Below, one piece after another: positions 25,510 through 32,451 of a stretch of 64,000 nt of DNA (the first letter of the stretch is position 1; every line of letters starts with the position of its first letter). Origin of the DNA: Solidesulfovibrio carbinolicus (GTDB lineage Bacteria; Desulfobacterota; Desulfovibrionia; Desulfovibrionales; Desulfovibrionaceae). A program made the translations under genes and the position numbers. Location of the stretch: assembly GCF_004135975.1 (NCBI RefSeq), contig NZ_CP026538.1, positions 4,428,501 to 4,492,500 on the forward strand, given 5' to 3'. The notes beneath the pieces were generated by a model that did not search any database, was not told where the DNA came from, and worked only from the letters and a program-made list of their open reading frames with translations.

Positions 25510-25686
25510 GTTCCGCAAACCTCCTTGCTCATGGTGTCGCCCTAACGGCCGCGACGTGCGGCCTCCCCGGGCGTTTCGCGGCCTGCTTGCCCTGTCGCGC
25601 GGACCTGCCGCGACACGGCCCAAAAAGCCTCAAGCGTGACAGACATTCTCTAACACTATTCCGTAATCGTTTCCCAAAATACGTCG

Positions 25687-26451
25687 TTAATCGGTCTCGG
25701 AGCCGAGGTAGGCCTCAATGACGGCCGGATTGGACCGGACCTCGGCCGGCGCGCCCTGGCAGATGCACACTCCGTGGTCCAGGACCACCACCCGATGGCT
25801 CACGTTCATGACCACGCTCATGTCGTGCTCGACCAGCAGCACATTGACGCCGGTGGCGGCGATGCGCTGGATCATTTCCATGAGGTCGCGGCTTTCGGAC
25901 GGATTGAGTCCGGCGGCCGGCTCATCAAGCAAAATGGTCGTAGGATCGGAGCCCAGGGCCCGGGCGATCTCCAGGCGGCGCTGGAGGCCGTAGGGCAGAT
26001 TCTTGGCCACGGCGTCGGCATGGGCGGCCAGACCCACGAAATCCAGGGCGGCCATGGCCCGTTCGCGCACGACCCGTTCCTCGGCCCGCTGACGCCGGGT
26101 GCGCAGCACCGAGCCGATCACCCCGGAGCGGGTGCGGCAGTGGCGCGCCACCATGACGTTTTCCAGGGCGGTCATGGCGGTAAACAGCCGAATATTCTGA
26201 AACGTGCGGGCAATGCCCCGGGCCAGGATATGGTGGGGGCGCAGACCGGAAATGGTCTGGCCGTCGTAGGCCACGGACCCGCCGGAAATCTTGTAAATGC
26301 CTGTTATGACGTTAAATATCGTCGTCTTGCCGGCACCGTTGGGGCCAATGAGGCTCACGATCTCGCCGGGACGCAGATCGAAGGACACTTCCGTGAGGGC
26401 TTGGAGCCCGCCGAAGTGGACACTGACATCGGTTAGACACAGGTGGGCCAT
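25687..26451 (-). CDS. livG: Branched-chain amino acid ABC transporter ATP-binding protein LivG
   Basis: Product of 254 residues from the ATG at 26451 (MAHLCLTDVSVHFGGLQAL); a GTG nine codons earlier is open too. Walker A GPNGAGKTT, Walker B TILLDEPAAGLNP, and the LivG-type insertion after Walker A (NIRLFTAMTALENVMVARH). It is the first gene of the operon, 177 bases before livK. Its upstream region (26452-26740) carries a palindrome nearly identical to one in the ald promoter region. Confidence 0.95.
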   Translation of the reverse strand: MAHLCLTDVSVHFGGLQALTEVSFDLRPGEIVSLIGPNGAGKTTIFNVITGIYKISGGSVAYDGQTISGLRPHHILARGIARTFQNIRLFTAMTALENVMVARHCRTRSGVIGSVLRTRRQRAEERVVRERAMAALDFVGLAAHADAVAKNLPYGLQRRLEIARALGSDPTTILLDEPAAGLNPSESRDLMEMIQRIAATGVNVLLVEHDMSVVMNVSHRVVVLDHGVCICQGAPAEVRSNPAVIEAYLGSETD

Positions 26452-26694
26452 GGGATTGACTCTATACGAAAAAATCACAAGAAAAAAAAGGGGAAATTTT
26501 CAGGGAGTCCGTTGGGTTACCGCTGCCGCCGGCAACACCCCCAAGCCGTGGCCAAGAACAAAAAGCGTTCGGAAATCCTTAACAAAAAAGTCTAAAAACA
26601 ACAATCCGCCGCCCGCCCGGGAGGCGTTTGCCCCCTGGACGGACGGCGGATCAGGCGACGAAAAAAATGCTTCGCCGCCGGCCGATATTTGGTT

Positions 26695-26713
26695 TTTTGC
26701 TAATTTCGCAAAA
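26695..26713. promoter_or_regulatory. Palindrome TTTTGC-N7-GCAAAA upstream of the liv operon
   Basis: TTTTGCTAATTTCGCAAAA, 19 bases, about 245 bases upstream of livG and just after the argD stop. It differs at only two central positions from the site at 30364-30382 read on the minus strand. Likely a binding site for a shared regulator. Confidence 0.55.
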
Positions 26714-26740
26714 CAATCATCTGTCCGTTCCCTGCCCGTT

Positions 26741-27934
26741 TCAGGCCAGGATGGCCTCCAGGGCCTCGGCAAAGGCCTTCAGATCGTCCTGCTCGACCAC
26801 CAGCGGCGGCAGCAGGCGCAGCACCGTGTCCTGGGTCAGGTTGCACACGAAGCCCTTGTCCATAAGCGCCTTCCAGACGTCCGCGCCCGGGAAGGTCAGC
26901 TCGATGCCAAGCATCAGCCCCAGGCCCCGAATCTCGGCGATCTTGCCCGGCCGGCGCTCGGCCACCTCGGCAAAAAGGGCCTTGGCGAAATCGCCCAGGC
27001 GCCGCGCTCGCTCGGCCAGCTTGTCGCGGTTCATGATCTCAATGGTCTTGGACGCCGCCGCCGCCACCAGCGCCCCGCCGCCAAAGGTCGTGGCGTGGGA
27101 ACCCGGAGCGAACCCGGCCGCCACTTCGTCCGTGGCCAACACCGCGCCCATGGGCAGGCCGTTGGCCAGGGCCTTGGAGCAGGTGAAGACGTCAGGCGTC
27201 AGACCGTAATTCTGGAAGGCCCAGAACTTGCCGGTGCGGCACATGCCGGTCTGCACCTCGTCGATCATGAACAGGATGTCGCGCTGGCGGCAAAGAGCCT
27301 GGACCGCCTCCAGATAGGCCTCGGGGAACGGCTTCACGCCGCCCTCGCCCTGGATGCACTCCAGCAGCACCGCCGCCGTCTTGTCGCTGACGGCCGCGCC
27401 CAAGGCCTCGATGTCGCCGGCCTCCACGGTGGTGAAGCCCTCGGGCAGGGGATCAAAACCGAACTTGATCTTGTCCTGGCCGGTGGCGGTCAGGGTCGCC
27501 AGCGTACGGCCGTGGAAGGACTTGGTCAGGGTGATGATCTCGTAGGCGTCGCGGTTTTTGACTGTGCGCATATAACGCCGGGCCAGCTTGATGGCCCCTT
27601 CGTTGGCCTCGGCTCCGGAATTGCAGAAAAACACCTTGCCCATGTGGCAGGTGGCCTTGAGGGCCTCGGCCAGCTCGACCTGCTCGCGCTGGTAAAACAC
27701 GTTGCTCACATGCACGAGTTCCCTGGCCTTTTGCGCCACCACGTCGGCCACCTCGGGATGACAATGCCCCAGGTTGCACACCGCGATGCCGGCCAGCAAG
27801 TCCACATACTCGCGGCCGTCGAGATCGCGCATACGGCAACCGTCGGCCGAGGCCACGGCCAACGGATACCGGCCATAGGTGCTCATGACGGACGCCTGCT
27901 CCCGCGCCTTCAGCGCGTCAAACGCTTCACTCAT
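26741..27934 (-). CDS. argD: Acetylornithine aminotransferase-type class III transaminase
   Basis: Product of 397 residues; ATG at 27934 with GTAAGGAGG upstream, full ArgD length. It transfers an amino group between N-acetylornithine and 2-oxoglutarate in arginine synthesis. Class III landmarks: RDLDGREYVDLLAGIAVCNLGH near the start, FCNSGAEANEGAIKLAR, FMIDEVQTGMCRTGKFWAF and the PLP-lysine segment FTCSKALANGLPMGA. The same family covers ornithine and succinyl-diaminopimelate transaminases, so dual function is possible. No other arg gene is adjacent; the 5' side is occupied by very long palindromes. Confidence 0.9.
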   Translation of the reverse strand: MSEAFDALKAREQASVMSTYGRYPLAVASADGCRMRDLDGREYVDLLAGIAVCNLGHCHPEVADVVAQKARELVHVSNVFYQREQVELAEALKATCHMGKVFFCNSGAEANEGAIKLARRYMRTVKNRDAYEIITLTKSFHGRTLATLTATGQDKIKFGFDPLPEGFTTVEAGDIEALGAAVSDKTAAVLLECIQGEGGVKPFPEAYLEAVQALCRQRDILFMIDEVQTGMCRTGKFWAFQNYGLTPDVFTCSKALANGLPMGAVLATDEVAAGFAPGSHATTFGGGALVAAAASKTIEIMNRDKLAERARRLGDFAKALFAEVAERRPGKIAEIRGLGLMLGIELTFPGADVWKALMDKGFVCNLTQDTVLRLLPPLVVEQDDLKAFAEALEAILA

Positions 27935-27962
27935 CGCGATCCTCCTTACGGGACGTGAATTC

Positions 27963-28010
27963 CCGGGGGAGGGAACCCCCTTTTTGCAAAAAGGGGGTTC
28001 CCTCCCCCGG
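27963..28010. repeat. Perfect 48-base palindrome in the argD leader
   Basis: Two 24-base arms meet at TTTTTG|CAAAAA (27986|27987) with no loop and no mismatch; the arms carry GGGGGAGGGAACCCCC. It lies about 29 bases upstream of the argD start, next to its ribosome binding site. As RNA it would form a long hairpin; as DNA it may be cruciform-prone or a dispersed palindromic repeat. Confidence 0.9.
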
Positions 28011-28088
28011 ACCCCCACCCTCCCCCAAAAACTTTCAACGGGTTGCGATCACCGTAAACCCTGCCTTCTGGTCCCCTTATTGGGGGCA

Positions 28089-28144
28089 GCGAATCGCCCG
28101 GTTTTGGACCGGGGCGCGCCCCGGCCGAAAACCGGGCGATTCGC
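28089..28144. repeat. 56-base near-perfect palindrome between dut and argD
   Basis: Outer arms GCGAATCGCCCGGTTTT (28089-28105) and AAAACCGGGCGATTCGC (28128-28144) are perfect; the centre CCGGGGCG|CGCCCCGG is also perfect, with only two mismatched pairs between. Together with the 48-base palindrome and hairpin copy C it fills the dut-argD interval. Confidence 0.9.
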
Positions 28145-28156
28145 CGCACCCAAGAT

Positions 28157-28206
28157 GAGGGGGTCCGGGGGGATCATCCCCCCGGCCGCCGGAGGCATCT
28201 TCCTCT
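28157..28206 (-). repeat. Gene-3'-end hairpin element, copy C
   Basis: GGGGGTCCGGGGGGATCATC then CCCCCCGGCCGCCGG and GGCATCTTCCT, 20 bases after the dut stop. The loop reads GATCAT rather than CCTCAG, a variant of the family. Confidence 0.7.
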
Positions 28207-28225
28207 TATTCTTCTTATTCTTCTA

Positions 28226-28690
28226 TTACTCTCTTCCCGTATGCCCAAACCCGCCCGCGCCGCGGGCGGTGGCGTCGAGGTCGTCGACGGGCGTGATAAT
28301 GGGCCGGACAAAGGGGGCCAGGACGAGTTGGGCGATGCGGTCGTGGCGATTGATGGTCAGGGGCTCGGTGGACGTGTTGAGCAGCCAGACGATGATTTCG
28401 CCCCGGTAGTCCGGATCGATGACGCCCACGCCCTGGGCCACGGTGAGGCCGTGCTTGGCCCCCAGGCCCGAGCGGGAATAGATGAAGCCGGCCACGCCGG
28501 GTGCGTCGATGGCGATGGCGATGCCGGTGGGCACGGCGGCGCGCTGGCCCGGGGCGATGGTCAGCGACGCGGCCTCGATGTCGGCGCGCAGGTCCAGGCC
28601 GGCCGAGCCGGCGGTGCCGACGCTGGGCGGATTGTCGCGGCTGGAGTCGCGCAGGAATTTGACGCGCAGAATGGATGTCGGGCCGGTCAT
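28226..28690 (-). CDS. dut: dUTP diphosphatase (dUTPase)
   Basis: Product of 154 residues with all five trimeric dUTPase motifs: GSAGLDLRAD, SRSGLGAKHGLTV, GVIDPDYRGEI, RIAQLVLAP and GAGGFGHTG at the C-terminus. It hydrolyses dUTP to dUMP, preventing uracil incorporation and feeding thymidylate synthesis. ATG at 28690 with CGGAGG upstream. Monocistronic; a long palindromic interval separates it from argD. Confidence 0.96.
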   Translation of the reverse strand: MTGPTSILRVKFLRDSSRDNPPSVGTAGSAGLDLRADIEAASLTIAPGQRAAVPTGIAIAIDAPGVAGFIYSRSGLGAKHGLTVAQGVGVIDPDYRGEIIVWLLNTSTEPLTINRHDRIAQLVLAPFVRPIITPVDDLDATARGAGGFGHTGRE

Positions 28691-29132
28691 GATGGTCGCC
28701 TCCGGGTCGGGAAATCAGGGGCGTAAAAGTACCCCTTTGAGGGGATTTGTAAACGCTTTTTAATTTACTGAAATACTACAATTTTTAGACGGCGCTTGAG
28801 GGCGTTTCGGCGCGGCGCGGGCCAGGCGGTCGGGGAGAAAGGGGAAACGGGGAGAGGACGGGGGACGGCGGACAGACGCGGAGGGACGACGGGATCGGCG
28901 GCGCGAACCTGGAAAGGGCGTCCGCGCAGGGGCACGGGCAAGGCCGTAAGACGACAGGGCGACGGAGGCAGCTGCGGGGATGCGGCGGGGAACAAACAGA
29001 CGGCGGCGCGCCCGGAGACGGCCGCTGGCGGGAGGGGTTTTCCGGCAGCGGCCGCGTCCGTCGGCATGGCGCGCGGGGAGCCTGCGGCGGGCGCGGGACG
29101 GCCTGTGTCTGGCCGTCCCGCTGTCGTGGGTC
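28691..29132. other. Gene-free stretch between ald and dut
   Basis: About 440 bases, very purine-rich on the plus strand. The open frames are Arg/Gly-rich shadows with no ribosome sites. A hairpin GCGGGACGGCC-N7-GGCCGTCCCGC (29093-29121) lies 12 bases past the ald stop and may act as its 3' end, but no T-tract follows. A short A+T-rich patch (28730-28790) just upstream of dut may hold its promoter. Confidence 0.5.
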
Positions 29133-30245
29133 CTACAGCAGGGTGTCCACCGGGGTGTATTCCAGGCCAAAGGCGTCGGAGACGCCCTTGTAGGTGACCT
29201 TGCCGTGGACGACGTTGGCTCCGGCCTTGATTTCAGCGGAGTCCAGCATGGCCTGTTTCCAGCCCTTGCCGGCGATCTGCAGGGCGTAGGGCAAGGTGGC
29301 GTTGGTCAGGGCCATGGTGGAGGTCTTGGCCACCGCGCCGGGCATGTTGGCCACGCAGTAGTGGATCACGCCGTCCACGGTGTAGATGGGGTCGCCGTGG
29401 GTGGTGGGGCGGGAGGTTTCAAAGCAGCCGCCCTGGTCGATGGCCACGTCCACGAGGACCGCGCCCTTTTTCATGGTGGCGAGCATTTCCCGGGTGATGA
29501 GCTTGGGGGCCTTGGCGCCGGGGATGAGCACCGCGCCCACGACCACGTCGGCCCGGGTGAGCAGGTCGCGCAACAGGGCCGGGCTGGACATGAGCGGGAA
29601 GCAGTTTTTGGGCATGATGTCGCTTAAGTAACGCAGCCGGTCCAGGTTGAGGTCGAGGATGTAGACCTTGGCGCCCAGGCCGCAGGCCATCTTGGCCGCG
29701 TTGGCGCCGACTTCGCCGCCGCCGATGACCACCACCGTGGCCGGATCGACGCCGGTGACGCCGCCGAGCAGCACGCCAAGGCCCCCGTGTTCCATTTCGA
29801 GGTACTTCGCGCCCTGCTGGATGGCCATGCGGCCGGCCACTTCGCTCATGGGGGTGAGCAGGGGCAGGGAGCCGTCGGCCTTCTGGATGGTTTCGTAGGC
29901 GATGCCGACGCACTTGCTCTTGATCAGCGCATGGGTCTGGCGCTCGTCGGCGGCCAGGTGCAGGTAGGTGAAGACGATCTGGCCTTCGCGGATAAGGTCG
30001 TACTCGGCCGGCAGTGGTTCCTTGACGTGCATGACCATGTCGGCGCGCTCAAAGATCTCTTTGGGGGTGGCCACCATCTCCGCGCCGGCGGCGATGTAGG
30101 CGTCGTCGTCAAACCCGCTACCCGCGCCGGCGTTTTTCTCGACCAGCATGGTATGACCATTTTGGCGCATCACTTCCACGCCGGCCGGGGTCATGCACAC
30201 GCGATTCTCTTCGGACTTGATCTCTTTGAGGATGCCAACGATCAT
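29133..30245 (-). CDS. ald: Alanine dehydrogenase
   Basis: Product of 370 residues, the family length. It interconverts L-alanine with pyruvate and ammonia using NAD. Visible: MIVGILKEIKSEENRVCMTP at the start, the MSEVAGRMAIQQGAKYLE segment, Rossmann GGGEVGANAAK, and HYCVANMPGAVAKTST near the C-terminus. ATG at 30245 with GGAG upstream. A sigma-54 promoter (30304-30319) precedes it and a TyrR-like sigma-54 activator gene lies directly upstream, so expression is probably inducible by an amino acid signal. Confidence 0.96.
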   Translation of the reverse strand: MIVGILKEIKSEENRVCMTPAGVEVMRQNGHTMLVEKNAGAGSGFDDDAYIAAGAEMVATPKEIFERADMVMHVKEPLPAEYDLIREGQIVFTYLHLAADERQTHALIKSKCVGIAYETIQKADGSLPLLTPMSEVAGRMAIQQGAKYLEMEHGGLGVLLGGVTGVDPATVVVIGGGEVGANAAKMACGLGAKVYILDLNLDRLRYLSDIMPKNCFPLMSSPALLRDLLTRADVVVGAVLIPGAKAPKLITREMLATMKKGAVLVDVAIDQGGCFETSRPTTHGDPIYTVDGVIHYCVANMPGAVAKTSTMALTNATLPYALQIAGKGWKQAMLDSAEIKAGANVVHGKVTYKGVSDAFGLEYTPVDTLL

Positions 30246-30303
30246 TTCAAACTCCGGTTTACGGGTTGCCGTCGGGGAATTTCTCTTGCCGTCCCCCTCG
30301 GTT

Positions 30304-30319
30304 AGCAAGTCCCTTGCCA
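30304..30319 (-). promoter_or_regulatory. Sigma-54 (-24/-12) promoter of ald
   Basis: On the minus strand TGGCAAGGGACTTGCT matches the consensus TGGCACG-N4-TTGCW at every conserved position except one (A for C), with exact -24/-12 spacing. Transcription should begin near 30292, leaving a leader of about 47 bases to the ald ATG. Confidence 0.8.
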
Positions 30320-30363
30320 GGGTTCACCGGGAAGCCGAAAATAACGCCGTCTGGCGGCGGCTG

Positions 30364-30382
30364 TTTTGCGAAATATGCAAAA
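30364..30382. promoter_or_regulatory. Palindrome TTTTGC-N7-GCAAAA, likely activator site for ald
   Basis: TTTTGC (30364-30369) and GCAAAA (30377-30382) flank GAAATAT. It lies about 70-90 bases upstream of the predicted ald start of transcription, where sigma-54 activators usually bind. A near-identical site precedes the liv operon (26695-26713). Confidence 0.6.
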
Positions 30383-30569
30383 AATGTAAAATAGCGGCAC
30401 ATTAGAAAACGGTGAGGCGGCACCTGCCCTGCCCTATTGGGGCGCGCCGGACGGCAAACCGGCCGGCCAAACCGAGGCCGGCGGGATTGGACGGCGCACT
30501 TTGGAACGAAAAGCTTCCAAAAAACCAATTCAAAGCGTTAAGCACTCGAAATTGTGCAGATAAATAAAT

Positions 30570-30604
30570 GGCATGAAAACGGACCACTGGTCCGTTTTCA
30601 TGCC
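30570..30604 (-). terminator. 35-base palindrome overlapping the activator stop codon
   Basis: Arms GGCATGAAAACGGACCA (30570-30586) and TGGTCCGTTTTCATGCC (30588-30604) are perfect 17-base complements around one base. The last two codons and stop of the TyrR-like gene (stop at 30598-30600) are inside it. On the minus strand ATTTATTTAT follows, so it may terminate that gene before ald; a regulatory operator is the alternative. Confidence 0.55.
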
Positions 30605-32169
30605 AGACGATGTTTTTTGACCTTGGCCAGCAAGGCCGTATGGGACAGGCCGAGTTCCCGGGCGGCCTGGCGCAGGCTCTTGCGCCCTTTGAGCGCGTTT
30701 TCGAGCAGGTCGCGCTCGTAGCGCTCCATGGCCGCCCGCAGGGACAGCCGGCCGCCGTCGCCGGCCGCCACGCTCCCGCCGGCCAGGGGATCGCGCCCAA
30801 GCTCGTGGACCAGCAGCACATGGCGCTCGCCGATGACGGGCTGGTCGCACAGGATGGCGGCGCGTTCGACCACGTTTTTAAGTTCCCGCACGTTGCCGGG
30901 CCAGCCATGGCGCATGAGCTTGTCCCGGGCGGCCGGGTCGAAGCCCGTGAGCTCCTTGCCCAGCCGGGCCGAGAGCTGGAACAGGAAATGGTCGGCCAGG
31001 GCGCCAATGTCCTCGGGACGCTCGCGCAGGGGCGGGATGTGCAGGGGCAGGACGTTTATGCGGTAGTAGAGATCCTCGCGGAAAAGCCCCTTTTCCACGA
31101 ACTGTTCCAGATTGCGGTTGGTGGCCGTGATGATGCGGGCGTTGGCCTGGGTTTCCCGGCTGTCGCCCAGGCGGCGCAGGCGGCCGTTCTGGATCAGGCG
31201 CAGGATCTTGGCCTGGGCGGCCAGGGGCATTTCGGCGATTTCGTCGAAAAACACGGTGCCGTCCTTGGCCAGCTCAAAAAGCCCGGGCTTGCCCTCGCGC
31301 CTGGCCCCGGAAAACGCGCCGCCCACGTAGCCGAAGAGTTCGCTTTCCATGAGCGTCTCGGGCACGGCCGCGCAGTTGATGGCCACGAACTGGCCGGGCA
31401 GCCCGCTGGCGGCGTGCATGGCCTGGGCCAGCATGTCCTTGCCGGTGCCGGATTCGCCCCGGATGGTCACGATGGCCTCGGAGGAGGCGATTTTTTCGGC
31501 CATGGCCACCACCTGCCGCATGGCCGCGCTGGCCCCGATGATGTCGCTAAAGCCCACGTCGGCCGGCTCGTAAATCGACTTGGCCAGATCGCGGATCTCC
31601 TGGGCGTCCTTGGCGATCTCCACGGCCCCGGTCACGCCGCCCTCGGCGTCGAGAATGGGCCGGCCGGTGGCGAAGTATTGCAGGCGCTTGCGCCCAACCG
31701 TCACGTTCTTGCGGACGTTGTTGTAGCGCCGGCCTTCCAGGCAGCCCAGGATGGCGTGGTCGGGCAGGGGCAGCTCCCGCACGTGGCGGCCGACCAGCTC
31801 GGCCCGGCCGCATTTGAAGTTCTCGCGGGCCACGTTGTTTATCAGCGTCACGCAGCCGCTGGCGTCGATGGCGACCACGGACTCGTCCACGTTGTCCAGG
31901 ACCGTGCGCAGCAGGTTGGCCTGCTTTTCGTGGGGCATGGCCTCGATGCAGCTGATGCGCAGCAGCCCCGGGCAGGCGGCCAGCATGGACATCAAGTCCT
32001 TGCGCGGACAGTCGCCGCGCTCGTGGTCGATCTCCAGGAAGATATGGGCGCAGCCGTGTTCCTGGGCCACTTCCATGGACAGGATGTTATGGCCCCGGCT
32101 GGCCAGCAGCGCGGAAATGTCGGCCACGATGCCGACGCGGTCGGTGAATTTCAGATGCAGCTTGCTCAT
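30598..32169 (-). CDS. TyrR-like sigma-54-type activator with ACT and PAS domains
   Basis: Product of 523 residues. Residues 1-75 are an ACT domain (LHLKFTDRVGIVADISALLA), about 78-190 a PAS domain (VLDNVDESVVAIDASGCVTL), about 205-430 an AAA+ domain with GESGTGKD, VFFDEIAEM and a GGAFSGA loop in place of GAFTGA, and the C-terminus a TyrR/Fis-type HTH (RKSLRQAARELGLSHTALLAKV). E. coli TyrR has lost the GAFTGA loop and works with sigma-70; here the loop is nearly intact, consistent with sigma-54 activation. It lies directly upstream of ald, whose promoter is sigma-54 type, so ald is its probable target and the ACT domain its amino acid sensor. Confidence 0.9.
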   Translation of the reverse strand: MSKLHLKFTDRVGIVADISALLASRGHNILSMEVAQEHGCAHIFLEIDHERGDCPRKDLMSMLAACPGLLRISCIEAMPHEKQANLLRTVLDNVDESVVAIDASGCVTLINNVARENFKCGRAELVGRHVRELPLPDHAILGCLEGRRYNNVRKNVTVGRKRLQYFATGRPILDAEGGVTGAVEIAKDAQEIRDLAKSIYEPADVGFSDIIGASAAMRQVVAMAEKIASSEAIVTIRGESGTGKDMLAQAMHAASGLPGQFVAINCAAVPETLMESELFGYVGGAFSGARREGKPGLFELAKDGTVFFDEIAEMPLAAQAKILRLIQNGRLRRLGDSRETQANARIITATNRNLEQFVEKGLFREDLYYRINVLPLHIPPLRERPEDIGALADHFLFQLSARLGKELTGFDPAARDKLMRHGWPGNVRELKNVVERAAILCDQPVIGERHVLLVHELGRDPLAGGSVAAGDGGRLSLRAAMERYERDLLENALKGRKSLRQAARELGLSHTALLAKVKKHRLA

Positions 32170-32266
32170 GAGCGCTCTCCCCGGCCAAGGCCAGGCCGCC
32201 TTGGCGGCGGCCCGGGCCGCGCGTTCCCGGGTATGCGCCGAAAGGACGGCGACGGGCAAGCACAAT

Positions 32267-32300
32267 CCCGTCCGGGCCGTTTCCGCCCGGCCCGGACGGG
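32267..32300. repeat. Hairpin between the activator and glgP
   Basis: CCCGTCCGGGCCG (32267-32279) and CGGCCCGGACGGG (32288-32300) are perfect 13-base complements with an 8-base loop, inside the divergent intergenic region. Neither strand has a T-tract. Possibly a leader structure of one of the two genes. Confidence 0.6.
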
Positions 32301-32451
32301 GGGCGTGCTCCGGTCCGGTCGGCGTCAGGCGTCATCTCGGCGACGTTTTCGGGGCGGCCTTGCCTTTTGCGGAACCTTATGGATAGATGCCGGCATGACG
32401 ACGCACAGCGGCGACGCCGTGCGAGCGCAAGGACTTACTCAAGGGGAACCT

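Larger units (their letters stand above)
30246..30597. other. ald regulatory region
   Basis: No gene. Holds, from the activator gene towards ald, part of the 35-base palindrome at 30570-30604, an A+T-rich stretch (30490-30570), the TTTTGC-N7-GCAAAA palindrome and the sigma-54 promoter. Confidence 0.7.

Noticed and set aside
26530-26555. Sigma-54 promoter candidate for livG
   Set aside because: GG and TTGC are present but spacing is one base off; cannot be supported.
30610-32451. Open frame giving a 1,470-residue product reaching into glgP
   Set aside because: The first 614 codons are the antisense of the TyrR-like gene with Gly/His/Gln-rich shadow composition; the phosphorylase begins at 32452 with its own ribosome site.
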